Program-made: the position numbers and the translations under genes
Shown: positions 41,181 through 52,271 of the stretch, piece after piece
Position numbering within the stretch: position 1 is the first letter of the stretch
How the letters are laid out: each line of letters begins with the position of its first letter
NCBI GenBank assembly: GCA_024516035.1
Contig: CM044963.1
Location: forward strand, 27,011,732 to 27,075,731
Source of the DNA: Bactericera cockerelli
Lineage: Eukaryota > Arthropoda > Insecta > Hemiptera > Triozidae
DNA length: 64,000 nt
Reading direction: 5' to 3'
The notes under the pieces: generated by a model
Database searches by the model: none
Told to the model about the DNA's origin: nothing
Seen by the model: only the letters and a program-made list of their open reading frames with translations

Positions 41181-41720
41181 ATCCCCCCAAAAACACCACT
41201 TCGTGGTTAAAAAAAAAAGAACGCCTCACTCAAAGAATGATTATAATTAGCTAAAAATAAATGATATCAAATTGAGAACACCTTGTCCCCTCTTTCTATA
41301 TTTCTGCACTCCTCTCTGAATTTATTCCTCTTATGTTTAGCTTTATTTATCCTTTCTAGGGGTCATCCCAAACTTGATTTCTCTTTAAATTTACTTGCTG
41401 CACGGCAAAAAAAAATGGCGGTCGGAGTATGATTTTTCTGAAGTTGTTTGATTTGAATCGAGAAAATTACACCGCGACCGCCATTTTTTATTGCCGTGCA
41501 GCAAGTAAATTTAAAGAGAAATCAAGTTTGGGATGACCCCTAGAAAGGATAAATAAAGCTAAACATAAGAGGAATAAATTCAGAGAGGAGTGCAGAAATA
41601 TAGAAAGAGAGGGGACAAGGTGTTCTCAATTTGATATCATTTATTTTTAGCTAATTATAATCATTCTTTGAGTGAGGCGTTCTTCTTTTTTTAACCACGA
41701 AGTGGTGTTTTTGGGGGGAT
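41181..41720. repeat. Near-perfect 540-bp palindrome
   Basis: Left arm 41181-41424 and right arm 41475-41720 are inverted copies with a loop of about 50 nt. Examples: CCTCACTCAAAGAATGATTA (left) versus TAATCATTCTTTGAGTGAGG (right); GGGGTCATCCCAAACTTGAT on both sides. The sequence is related to 2859-3124. If transcribed it would form a long hairpin RNA. Confidence 0.92.
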
Positions 41721-42290
41721 ATCAGTTCTTTTTGTACGAAAATATAGGTTCATACACTACTGAAACATTAGGAATGACAAAAGTAAATAAGCTGGGAAAA
41801 TGTGAATGTACGAAGTTGTCTTTTTTAAGATATAGTTTTAGCAGTACGTATTTATTTTTTCTAAGGTCAATTTGTATTTGGATCACAGATTTGGCCCCCC
41901 AAGTCCCCAAAGTGAGTAAATAATATATAAATTTGGAATGCAAGATCTTTTGATTCTATTCTCCACATGATTAGGTTTATCTTTCAATGCTGAATAGACC
42001 TCGGAGCCTCCTATGAGGGACACTAAAACACCTGGATTTACAAATGCCAAAGAAATTAATTTGTAATCACCTTATCAAGGTGAGGTATTGAGTTCTCTCC
42101 CGTTGACCTTTTCTTACCCGAATTCTCTCCGGCTTGTTGCAGGGGTTACCACGAGTATCTCTCCCGGAAAAAAGACCATGCTTTTTTACATTAGGTATTT
42201 AAGAAAATGAAAACTATAAAATTATCATTTTTATATAAGAATGGGCCTTTTATAAGGAAATCTTTTAAATCTCTAACTAATGAAAAGCAA
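41721..42290. other. Unassigned
   Basis: Continues the palindrome-related element briefly (TTTTTGTACGAAAATATAGG), then AT-rich sequence. No gene seen. Confidence 0.35.
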
Positions 42291-42490
42291 TGCCTTCAGT
42301 GTTTAGTAGAGTTAGGTAAAATACATAGAAGGTCATGCCTCAGGAATATAGTATATAGGGTTAAGGATAATACATAGAAGGCAATGCCTCGGGATTATAA
42401 TAGGGTTAGGTAAATATATAGAAGACCATGCCTTGGGTTTATCATAGGGTTAGGAAAAATACATAGAAGGCCATGCCTCAGGTCTATATC
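42290..42490. repeat. Tandem repeat of about 55 bp
   Basis: AGGGTTAGGTAAAATACATAG/AAGGCCATGCCTCAGG in about four imperfect copies. Confidence 0.75.
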
Positions 42491-42639
42491 AATGATTCCT
42501 AGGTGTTTCGATTATAATTTTTTATCCTAGGCCTAAACTATGTAGGTATAAAATCAGGTAAAAATGCAAACGACGCGACGGGAGACAATTTGGTGTTGAT
42601 AAAACCATGAGCGGGAGAGAACTCGGTTGTGAAGTCCCT

Positions 42640-42875
42640 TATCAATACCTCACGAGGTATGAGTGTACCCCGGACATAATGGACAGAGAAAAAAAAAACT
42701 TCCCTCAATGGGATCGAACCCAAGCCTAGTATGCTACCCACTTGGCCAAAGTCACTACTTTGTCACAACTTTTAGTGAGTAGCATCGACATTATGAGAGC
42801 TACATAATTCATCATATTTTATCTCCATCCAACCATGATTGTCCAAAATCAATCTCGTAATGCCGCCACAGGTCA
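42640..42875 (-). repeat. SINE family D, diverged
   Basis: CTCACGAGGTATGAGTGTAC, GGGATCGAACCCAAGCC, ATCTCGTAATGCCGCCACAG. Confidence 0.6.
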
Positions 42876-42999
42876 TTGTCCAATTCTGCAACTTCTAAAA
42901 TTTTCCTCGCGAGGGTAATGGGGTCGTCATGAAGATCAAATATAAAGATCGGAAAAACAAAACAACGTTAAGCCCAAATTGAAAATATAGAGCTAAAAA

Positions 43000-43075
43000 A
43001 TTTCGTCCCCGCCAGGATTCGAACCCATGCTGACTCGGTGGCAGTTCGAGCATGCTACCAATAGACAAAGTTATC
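43000..43075 (-). repeat. tRNA-like SINE head
   Basis: CGCCAGGATTCGAACCCATG with ATGCTACCAATAGACAAAG; no closed cloverleaf. Confidence 0.45.
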
Positions 43076-43833
43076 TTCTACAGAAATGGACGGAAAATGA
43101 AGTAAATTAATACTTGGAAACTTGAAGTTTAAAATTTTGCAGTGAGAGAGCGAGGTCATCTCGAAAAATATATACTGGCCAAGATCTGACCACTAAGCTA
43201 AGAATTCGAAGGTACCTACCCGCCAAAGAAAATGAAAAGGCCACCAGGTGCCACCCAGTGGACCGAATGAAGGAATAAAATCAATAAATTTGGTATCTGC
43301 TCATCAAGATCTTTCATTTGATACTACTTAAGACTAGTATTATCCTTCAATTCCCGATTTGGGCTCCCAAAACCCGAGGCCGCCCAAATAGGCCGCCCGC
43401 TTATAATTTAGAATTTTTTTTTGGTCCGGGCTCATCTCCATTATATCTTGATCACTTTAGACACCTCACTTAATCTTCAGTGCCAAGTTAAAGATACGAA
43501 GTCGGGTCTCAAAGGATCCGTATGAAAAAAAACAGAAAAAAAAAAAAAAAACAAAATTATGAATCTTTTCATGTCTTTCACGATTGTTGGGGGGTCTCGA
43601 AAATAGGGTTCCCGGTGGCCTAGGAAGTCAAACAAAGAGTCAAATCAACTTATTTTTCAACGTAGAGCCCATTTCTGCAATAAAAATCGCGATTTTTGAA
43701 ATTCATGTTGCACTTTTCGCTGGCTGAAAGTACATGAATTGCATGGGAACTATGTTTTCCGTAACCTTACACTCTGCCGGACTGTCTCTTTCTTTGTATA
43801 GGCGTTCTTCACACCTCGGCCGAGGTGTTTGAT
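43076..43833. other. Unassigned
   Basis: Mixed-composition sequence with an A run at 43536-43552. No gene or named element recognised. Confidence 0.35.
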
Positions 43834-44100
43834 GAACAGGGAATTTTGTCTGAGCAATGTCTCAAGCAAGGTATTGGCCAATAATATTAAAGGAAATCAT
43901 GTTTCAGACCATGCTTGCTGAACGGCGTTTTCTGTTCATAAATACGGCTGTTAGTCTCTGGGTATTGGGCTAGTGTTAGAGCCGTATTTATGAACAGAAA
44001 ACGTCGTTTGAGCATGGTCTGAAGCATGATTTCCTTTAATATTATTGGCCAATACCTTGCTTGAGACAGTGCTCGGACAAAATTCGCTGTTCATAAATAC
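43834..44100. mobile_element. Fold-back element with one 30-bp internal unit
   Basis: Arms 43834-43949 and about 43980-44096 are inverted copies (GAGCAATGTCTCAAGCAAGG; GGCCAATAATATTAAAGGAA; CTGTTCATAAATACGGC). The loop 43950-43980 is TTAGTCTCTGGGTATTGGGC..., a single unit of the array that starts at 44110. The class of the element is not clear; no coding part. Confidence 0.85.
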
Positions 44101-44104
44101 GGGT

Positions 44105-46195
44105 GTTATAGTCTTAGCGCTGGGTATTGGGCTAGTGTTAGTATCAGGGCTGGGTATTGGGCTAGTGTTAGTCTCAGGGCTGGGTATTGGGCTAGTGTTA
44201 GTCTCAGGGCTGGGTATTGGGCTAGTGTTAGCCTCAGGGCTGGGTATTGGGCTAGTGTTAGTATCAGGGCTGGGTATTGGTCTAGTGTTAGTCTCAGGGC
44301 TGGGTATTGGGCTAGTGTTAGCCTCAGGGCTGGGTATTGGTCTAGTGTTAGTCTCAGGGCTGGGTATTGGTCTAGTGTTAGTCTCAGGGCTGGGTATTGG
44401 TCTAGTGTTAGCCTCAGGGCTGGGTATTGGGCTAGTGTTATTCTCAGCGCTAGGTATTGGGCTAGTGTTAGTCTCAGCGCTGGGTATTGGGCTAGTGTTA
44501 GTCTCAGGGCTGATGGGTATTGGGCTAGTGTTAGTCTCAGCGCTGGGTACTGGGGCTAGTGTTAGTCTCAGGGCTGGGTATTGGGCTAGTGTTAGTATCA
44601 GGGCTGGGTATTGGGCTAGTGTTAGCCTCAGGGCTGGGTATTGGTCTAGTGTTAGTATCAGGGCTGGGTATTGGTCTAGTGTTAGTCTCAGGGCTGGGTA
44701 TTGGTCTAGTGTTAGTCTCAGGGCTGGGTATTGGTCTAGTGTTAGTCTCAGGGCTGGGTATTGGGCTAGTGTTAGCCTCAGGGCTGGGTATTGGTCTAGT
44801 GTTAGTCTCAGGGCTGGGTATTGGTCTAGTGTTAGCCTCAGGGCTGGGTATTGGGCTAGTGTTAGTCTCAGGGCTGGGTATTGGGCTAGTGTTAGTATCA
44901 GGGCTGGGTATTGGGCTAGTGTTAGTCTCAGGGCTGGGTATTGGGCTAGTGTTAGTATCAGGGCTGGGTATTGGGCTAGTGTTAGTCTCAGGGCTGGGTA
45001 TTGGGCTAGTGTTAGTATCAGGGCTGGGTATTGGGCTAGTGTTAGCCTCAGGGCTGGGTATTGGTCTAGTGTTAGTATCAGGGCTGGGTATTGGGCTAGT
45101 GTTAGCCTCAGGGCTGGGTATTGGTCTAGTGTTAGTCTCAGGGCTGGGTACTGGGCTAGTGTTAGTCTCAGGGCTGGGTATTGGGCTAGTGTTAGTATCA
45201 GGGCTGGGTATTGGGCTAGTGTTAGCCTCAGGGCTGGGTATTGGTCTAGTGTTAGTATCAGGGCTGGGTATTGGGCTAGTGTTAGCCTCAGGGCTGGGTA
45301 TTGGTCTAGTGTTAGTATCAGGGCTGGGTATTGGGCTAGTGTTAGCCTCAGGGCTGGGTATTGGTCTAGTGTTAGTCTCAGGGCTGGGTATTGGTCTAGT
45401 GTTAGTCTCAGGGCTGGGTATTGGGCTAGTGTTAGTCTCAGGGCTGATGGGTATTGGGCTAGTGTTAGTCTCAGCGCTGGGTACTGGGCTAGTGTTAGTC
45501 TCAGGGCTGGGTATTGGGCTAGTGTTAGTATCAGGGCTGGGTATTGGGCTAGTGTTAGCCTCAGGGCTGGGTATTGGTCTAGTGTTAGTATCAGGGCTGG
45601 GTATTGGGCTAGTGTTAGCCTCAGGGCTGGGTATTGGTCTAGTGTTAGTATCAGGGCTGGGTATTGGGCTAGTGTTAGCCTCAGGGCTGGGTATTGGTCT
45701 AGTGTTAGTCTCAGGGCTGGGTATTGGTCTAGTGTTAGTCTCAGGGCTGGGTATTGGGCTAGTGTTAGTCTCAGGGCTGATGGGTATTGGGCTAGTGTTA
45801 GTCTCAGCGCTGGTACTGGGCTAGTGTTAGTCTCAGGGCTGGGTATTGGGCTAGTGTTAGTCTCAGCGCTGGGTACTGGGCTAGTGTTAGTCTCAGGGCT
45901 GGGTATTGGGCTAGTGTTAGTATCAGGGCTGGGTATTGGGCTAGTGTTAGCCTCAGGGCTGGGTATTGGTCTAGTGTTAGTATCAGGGCTGGGTATTGGG
46001 CTAGTGTTAGTCTCAGGGCTGGGTATTGGGCTAGTGTTAGTCTCAGGGCTGGGTATTGGTCTAGTGTTAGCCTCAGGGCTGATGGGTATTGGTCTAGTGT
46101 TAGTCTCAGGGCTGGGTATTGGTCTAGTGTTAGTCTCAGGGCTGGGTATTGGGCTAGCGTTAGTCTCAGGGCTGGGTATTGGGCTAGTGTTAGTT
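44105..46195 (+). repeat. 30-bp minisatellite, about 70 copies
   Basis: Unit GGGCTGGGTATTGGGCTAGT/GTTAGTCTCA with variants GTATCA, GCCTCA and TTGGTCTAGT, and four 33-bp units containing CTGATGGG (near 44510, 45442, 45777, 46080). The 45442 and 45777 segments repeat the same variant order, giving a higher-order period of about 335 bp. 30 bp keeps frames open, which is a by-product. Confidence 0.95.
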
Positions 46196-46209
46196 TGCGA
46201 TTACACTAT

Positions 46210-46265
46210 TTGTACAGCCGTATTTGTGAACAGAAAATTTAGTCAGAGCAATGTCTCAAGCAAGG
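46210..46265. repeat. Closing inverted-repeat arm of the fold-back element
   Basis: GCCGTATTTGTGAACAG and CAGAGCAATGTCTCAAGCAA are inverted relative to 44058-44100, so the 30-bp array lies between two arms as the single unit does in the neighbour. Confidence 0.8.
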
Positions 46266-46355
46266 TACCAGGTTTGTGAGTTTCCTGCGAATAGAGGGTA
46301 ACAACCCCGTCGTGATATGACCATGCAGTTGAAAGCGACGCTAAACCCAAATTAT
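46266..46355 (+). repeat. SINE family E tail
   Basis: CAGGTTTGTGAGTTTCCTGC to AAAGCGACGCTAAACCC. Confidence 0.72.
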
Positions 46356-46437
46356 AAATAATCTGATAATTGTATCATTTTTTATTGTATTTAATTTCTT
46401 CAATAAATGCTACATTACTTTTTTAAAGTTCTCCTAT

Positions 46438-46570
46438 TTGTGTTAATCACTTTCGTGATAACACAACTACTCAAACTCGCTTTACTAAATCCACGCTGAA
46501 ACCGGGACTTGAACCACCGACCTCCAAGGCACAAGTCCGCCGCCTTATCGATTAAGCTACTGAGGTCAGA
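46438..46570 (-). repeat. SINE family B
   Basis: TAATCACTTTCGTGATAACA, AACCGGGACTTGAACCACCG, CGCCTTATCGATTAAGCTAC. Confidence 0.8.
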
Positions 46571-46614
46571 TACATTACTTTACTACAATCTAGATTAAAT
46601 TTCAGTTAACAAAA

Positions 46615-46730
46615 TTCGTATAGTATATCAGTATAAATAGAAAAGTGAAAAGTTGTACAAGATGTACATGAATTTCACAACATACCTGGACACCTGTTTC
46701 GAGTTTATTAGCTATCATCGTAAAAAATAT
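46615..46730 (+). repeat. Second copy of the 0.5-kb-position dispersed repeat
   Basis: Matches 500-600: AGAAAAGTGAAAAGTTGTA, ACATACCTGGACA, CTGTTTCGAGTTTATT. Confidence 0.55.
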
Positions 46731-47600
46731 TTTCAAAACCACAAGTTCAAAAATTCTTCTCAGTGCATTGCAGAAATCTGGCACGCCTGTTACCGCCTGT
46801 ATGATGGGGTCAAAGACATGAGCGCTTCTTTGCAACTGGTAGTCTTCAAGATGCTCACGTGAGGGAATGACCTTGCCCCAGGGTCATCCGCGAAGGTCAA
46901 CGCCCTCATTTCAAGGCCATTCATCTTTTCTTAGGGACATAGATTTGGAATTTTCGTTGTTTTTCACGATTACACCTGAGGCATGGCCTATGTTTTATTT
47001 TTCCAAACCTTATTTGACACAATGAGGCATTGCCGTACATCGATTCGAGCTGCCTTCCATTTGCGGTTCCTTTGCCCCCATGATATTGTTATTGTTTTGT
47101 CAGATTTCCTCTACCTATATTATAATAAACTTAATTTGAAGCAACCATTGTAAAAAGATCCTAGATTTGTATTACCTAGGGTTGTTTTTTTTTATAGCAC
47201 AAGCTGTGTTTGAATTTACACATAAGTCATCATTATTTTCCAAGGGCCATTAAACTGAAAAGTGTAAAATTTGACCTATTCCGATTTTATATGAACCTTA
47301 ACACCTAGGGCAATAATTTTGGATCAAGGTTTTGACCCCATAATATCATCAATATTATTTTCAAGATTTTTACTCTCAAACCTAGTAATTTCGTCAATCT
47401 TGATTCCAAGATCAATAACATCAACACCAAGGACATGCACTAGCTCCAAGGTCATTGAACTTTCGTCAAGGTCATCTGCCTCGCGGGAGGCAAAGCCCTC
47501 AAGCAGATCTACCAGCAGTCACCACATTCTACGCTCGCGTCTCGTGAGTGAATGAACTCGGAACAGTCGGAACCGGGGATCTATTTTCCCGCGCGATCTC
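46731..47600. other. Unassigned; several AAGGTCA/TGACCTT motifs
   Basis: TGACCTTG at about 46868, GAAGGTCAA at 46892, AAGGTCATTG at 47450 and AAGGTCATCTG at 47469 recur, but no exon is recognised. Confidence 0.3.
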
Positions 47601-48295
47601 TTGGCTTTACGTTTGGTTGCTAGGTTACATGACACGGTTGCTAGGTTACATGACACGGTTGCTAGGTTACATGACACGGTTGCTAGGTTACATGACACGG
47701 TTGCTAGGTTACATTCAGTTGTTAGGTTACATTTGGTTGCTAGGTTACATGACACGGTTGCTAGGTTACATGACACGGTTGCTAGGTTACGTTTGGTTGT
47801 TAGGTTACATTTGGTTGCTAGGTTACATGACACGGTTGCTAGGTTACATTCGGTTCCTAGGTTACATTTGGTTGTTAGGTTACATTTGGTTGCTAGGTTA
47901 CATTCGGTTGTTAGGTTACATTCAGTTGCTAGGTTACATGACGCGGTTGCTAAATTACATGATGCGGTCGCTAGGTTACATGATGCGGTCGCTAGGTTAC
48001 GTTTGGTTGCTAGGTTACGTTCGGTTTATAGGTTACGTTCGTAAGCTAGGTTACATGACGCGGTTGCTAAATTACATGATGCGGTCGCTAGGTTACATGA
48101 TGCGGTCGCTAGGTTACGTTTGGTTGCTAGGTTACGTTCGGTTTATAGGTTACGTTCGTAAGCTAGGTTACATGACGCGGTTGCTAAATTACATGATGCG
48201 GTCGCTAGGTTATGTTTGGTTGATAGGTTACATTCAGTTGTTAGGTTAAGTCTGAATGCTAGGTTATATGAGGCGGTCGCTAGGTTATGCTCGGT
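47601..48295 (+). repeat. 18-21-bp minisatellite
   Basis: About 35 units of CGGTTGCTAGGTTACATGACA (21 bp) and TTTGGTTGTTAGGTTACA (18 bp). A longer block (GACGCGGTTGCTAAATTACA..GTTCGTAAGC) is repeated at 47940, 48054 and 48172, about 114-118 bp apart. Confidence 0.93.
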
Positions 48296-48384
48296 TTTGT
48301 AAAATTGGATAATTCAAATTAATGTGAAAAATTCTAAAACTAACGTGCACAGTCCTAGTCTCCGGCCCTGTTTTCAAGGGTATC

Positions 48385-48465
48385 TTAATGGAGGGTAAAA
48401 CCCCCGTCGTGACATGACCATGGCAGTTGAAAGCGACGTTAAACCCCACTTAAAAAAAATATAGA
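48385..48465 (+). repeat. SINE family E tail
   Basis: AATGGAGGGTAAAACCCCCG to CGACGTTAAACCCCACTTAA and A-run. Confidence 0.7.
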
Positions 48466-48609
48466 TTATAAAACAACACTCAGTGCATTTATTTAGCACA
48501 GATTATACTAAAAAAAGAATAGTTTTTACACAATTTAAAAAATTATGACCCCCTTGACATTTTTATTTTACTTTCCTTATCTTATAATAAGGAAAGTATT
48601 GTATTCGTC

Positions 48610-49225
48610 GAAAATTTGACCTACCAGCTTTTCACATTTCTGACGAATCATAGCCTCAGGATACCAAAAAAGTTGTTTTCAGCCATTGGTCCGTGCGTCT
48701 TGTCTGTCTGTGTGTCTGTGTGTGAACAGGATATCTCAAGAACGGTAAGAGCTAGAGTCTTGAAATTTAGTATGGTAATTGATTTTATACACCAGACGAA
48801 CCACGAAAACTTTTGGTTGAAATCGGCCGTATTCTGCGGCCACAGGGCCGCAAATATTAGCCGCAAGCGCCGCTTCTTTGAATTGGTTAAAGATACAAAA
48901 AAAGTTAGAGAATAACATTTTCTCGGATTGAAAAAATAATAGGGGTTCACTCTGATCATTTTTTTGATATCTTGAACTTTTGGAACCCAGCCCCAATTTT
49001 ACCGGTATTTTGGGGGGGCCCGCTTGGACTAACTATTTTATTATTCACCGTAGATGGGGGTTTGCGAGTTGCGACATATTGAATCCAATGATTTTGAGGT
49101 GCTGATTACGAATTTGACATGATTTTTAGGTACCTGTTACCGTTGAGTTACCAGTGGCGGAATTCGACTCTTTTCGTGGGATAAGGAAAGTCGTGTGATG
49201 TTTACACCAGATTTTTTTTTTTTTA
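48610..49225. repeat. About 0.5-kb dispersed repeat, copy 2
   Basis: Same element as 13966-14490, in the same orientation: GAACAGGATATCTCAAGAAC, TTTTGGTTGAAATCGGCC, TGTTTACACCAGATTTTTTT. It also begins with TTATCTTATAATAAGGAAAG upstream. Confidence 0.75.
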
Positions 49226-49432
49226 AACTGAAAACTGCGAAATGAAATGTACCAATTCTCGGCCTTGTTTTGATTAAAAATCTCAAACTTGTCTTAAATT
49301 GCTTTTAATGACAACAATCCTTGTCAGAATGTATTACAAACAGTGTGGTTTCATTTAAGATTCCAAAATAATAAAAGAGAATCATTTGTTCCTTCCTTTG
49401 GTTGTAGAGACTCTAGGACCATGGTGTAATGT

Positions 49433-49731
49433 TGGGTCCACACAGGTGCAACATGCAACATGTTGCTGCAACATGAATTCACTCTGTGTGGATGGCTTCT
49501 GAACACGAACATGAATGTTCAAAAATTATCCATGAGGATGTCGGTTTTCTACCGAACATCTTTGATCTTTGTTGCTACAATGTTGTACGTGTGTGGACGG
49601 CACCAGTACATAGAACAGAATGGATCACTGACGAATACGAACTGCAACACGTTGCTGCAACAGTGTTCCAATTACAACATACATTGTGCAGCAACGTGTT
49701 GCACGTTGCATGTTGCACCTGTGTGGACCCA
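49433..49731. mobile_element. MITE, 299 bp, unclassified
   Basis: Inverted ends TGGGTCCACACAGGTGCAAC and GTTGCACCTGTGTGGACCCA, with inner palindromic CAACATGTTGC motifs. No clear target duplication, so no superfamily is assigned. Confidence 0.75.
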
Positions 49732-49784
49732 GCAGAAGGAGGCGGCACAGTTCTGGAGAATCACGCTCACGTTCTTACCCATAT

Positions 49785-49965
49785 CTCTTTCCATTCAACG
49801 GGGTATAGTATAAGAGTATCTCTTTCCATTCAACGGGGTAATAGTATATCTCTTTCCATTCAACGGGGTAATAGTATATCTCTTTCCATTCAACGGGTAA
49901 TAGTATATCTCTTTCCATTCAACGGGGTAATAGTATATCTCTTTCCATTCAACGGGGTATAATAG
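49785..49965. repeat. 29-37-bp tandem repeat, six copies
   Basis: TATCTCTTTCCATTCAACGG/GGTAATAG repeated six times; the first spacing is longer. Confidence 0.9.
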
Positions 49966-50209
49966 CGCGAGTGTGATGGGAACTCTCCCTTTTTTCAACT
50001 ACATTGGAGGAGATTTTCTAAAGACAAGTTGTTAAAAAAAACTTTAGTTATATGAAATTTTAAAAAGAATAACAGACTGTAGGTGGAATTTTACTTTTGG
50101 AGAGGTAAGGACCAAGGAATGAGAAATGAGGGGAAAGCAAATAAAGTAATATATCGTCTAAAAATTATTATACTTGTTGTGTGATTTGTAAAAATGTTTA
50201 TCATAAAAA

Positions 50210-50400
50210 AATGGGTTCGATTCCCGGTTTGAGCAGACTTTTCGCACAGAAAATTCTGTTCCCTCCGAACATGTGAGGCTGGCGATTCCGGCCCTACCCA
50301 GGCTGGGTGTGGTTAATGTGGGTAGCTGGTGCGATTCCCAGCGAATATGGAGGTTAATACCCCCGTCCTAATCCAGGACGTCAAATCAAATAGAATCGTT
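50210..50400 (+). repeat. SINE with tRNA-like B box and E-like tail
   Basis: GGGTTCGATTCCCGGTTTGA, CAGACTTTTCGCACAGAAAA, then CAGGCTGGGTGTGGTTAATG and CCCCCGTCCTAATCCAGG. Confidence 0.5.
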
Positions 50401-50654
50401 GGCGATAGGAAAGGTATCCATGCAGCGGAAAACAATGTGTCAAAACCAACCAACCTCAACCATGAGGTTGAACAACGTCGACCCTGCTTGAGCGGGCTAA
50501 GACAGAGTAAAAAGAATAAGATATAAGTATACCTATAAAAATAAAGTTGAAATTAAAAAAAAAAAAAATTAAAATTAAGGGTCTAGGGGCACCAAAGATT
50601 TGAGTCAATGTCTTTACCCTGACGCAAACGTGGTATCTCTTTAATAATAATAAA

Positions 50655-50848
50655 TAATAATAATATCGCCTTATTTATGCTGCTCGATTAGGACTATTAA
50701 GCCCCATTGTCTTAGGAGTAAGCCTAAGACCTATTATTATGTGGTAAAAATCCCAAATGGGAGGATACCTTGTCGAATCCACGATCTCTGGTATTTCTGG
50801 ATTCACACAGTGCCGCCTTTACCACTGAGCTACCGGGACAGTATAACT
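50655..50848 (-). repeat. SINE family F
   Basis: ATATCGCCTTATTTATGCTG, AAAAATCCCAAATGGGAGGA, GTGCCGCCTTTACCACTGAG, CTACCGGGACA. The B box region is partly lost compared with 40552-40765. Confidence 0.7.
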
Positions 50849-51227
50849 CCTCCAGCGAAACGTAAATATTTACAAATGGCAATAATAGTGACACCATTAA
50901 CCATAATCACGCACGAAAACTCGTATCATTCAAAAACCAGAATGATTCAATCTAGGACGAAGAGAGAGTGAAAGTAAGAACCAATTCGTGTTGATAATTA
51001 TATGTTTTGGTATGTGATATTTACATTTCTTTACATAAAAAAATACATCTGTTTTTTATTCATAAAAAAAATAGTACTACAACTCGTCAATCAGAATACA
51101 GAGTGGATCAGAAAGTGAGTCGCTTTCTCTCCGATCTCTCTTTTAACACAATATCGAAATTGGTGAGTTTGTTCCGTGAGAGTTACGATACAGCTTTTAA
51201 TATTTACAAGGGTGATTAGTTTTGAGT

Positions 51228-51350
51228 GAATCACTTTCGTGACTTCACAACTACTCGCTTTAATAAATCTTTGCTGAACTTGGGACTTGAACCACCGACC
51301 TCAAGGTTACAAGTACGACGCCTTATCCATCAAGCTACTGAGGTCGGTTG
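51228..51350 (-). repeat. SINE family B
   Basis: AATCACTTTCGTGACTTCAC, TTGGGACTTGAACCACCGAC, CTTATCCATCAAGCTACTGA. Confidence 0.78.
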
Positions 51351-51609
51351 AGGGTGATTAACCCTTATCTTGGCAGAGAATTTCAATTTTTAATTTATTA
51401 TTGGATGGTTGGATGATGGTTGGATGGAAGGATGAATATTGGATGTTTGGATGGAAGAGCTCTATCCTGCCACTTAAATAAAGCGTTTAAAAATTGAAAT
51501 AATTTTAAATGTTCTGTGGAAGAAAAATGCTTTAGGATTAATTTTTGGCCAATAGAGTAAAAAAACTGATGTATCCAAATATACACATTGCCAAGATAAG
51601 GGTTAAAAG

Positions 51610-51750
51610 AACATGGTCATATCACGACGGGGGTTTCACCCTCCATTTGCTGGAAACTAACACACCAGGTACTCAAATTAACCTCACCCAGCCTGAGAGG
51701 GACTGGGAATAGCCAGCATCACGAGATTTCGAATTTGAATGGTCACTACT
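51610..51750 (-). repeat. SINE family E, partial
   Basis: CATGGTCATATCACGACGGG, CACCCTCCATTTGCTGGAAA, ACCTCACCCAGCCTGAG, GAATTTGAATGGTCAC. Confidence 0.7.
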
Positions 51751-51863
51751 GTTTTCTTGCAGAACTGCATTTCTCGTTTCAATTGTCTCACCGGATATGA
51801 AGGCGAAATATTCCCTTTCAGGTATCAGAAGTAAAGTTAACGTATGATTTTTTTGTGGTGAAG

Positions 51864-52138
51864 CACAAGGCCTCTTTACATTTTTTGTGTTAAGCGTAGC
51901 ATTACTAAGAGCCTTATTATTAAAATATTAAAATTAGTTTACATTATTATTTATACTCTGCTAATGCCGCCACTGGTCGTTGCTCATACTAGTAACTGCT
52001 CGTTTTTCCTCACGAGGTATGAGTGGACCACGGACATCCAAATATAAAACGGAAATTTTCTGCGCCGCTGGGGATCGAACCCAGGTCACCGTGCGTTCGA
52101 GTCTAGTGCGCTAACCCACTCGGCCACGGTGACCACTA
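51864..52138 (-). repeat. SINE family D
   Basis: TGGTGAAGCACAAGGCCTCT, TAATGCCGCCACTGGTCGTT, TCCTCACGAGGTATGAGTGG, GGGGATCGAACCCAGGTCAC, CCACGGTGACCAC. Confidence 0.8.
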
Positions 52139-52171
52139 GATATCGAAAGTTTTGTGTTCTTTTTGGTAGTT

Positions 52172-52271
52172 NNNNNNNNNNNNNNNNNNNNNNNNNNNNN
52201 NNNNNNNNNNNNNNNNNNNNNNNNNNNNNNNNNNNNNNNNNNNNNNNNNNNNNNNNNNNNNNNNNNNNNNN
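52172..52271. other. Assembly gap of exactly 100 N
   Basis: A round-number gap implies a scaffold join of unknown true size. Linkage of the two sides is not proven by the sequence. Confidence 0.98.

Noticed and set aside
44045..46279. 744-codon open frame (LGIGLVLVSG repeats) and the overlapping 421-codon frame
   Set aside because: A 30-bp unit without stops keeps frames open automatically. The frame changes at 31/33-bp units, and there is no start context or splice support.
47548..48249. 233-codon frame of LLGYMTR repeats
   Set aside because: By-product of 18/21-bp minisatellite units, both divisible by three.
47601..48295. CRISPR-like appearance of the regular repeats
   Set aside because: Units are head-to-tail without unique spacers, in eukaryotic DNA.
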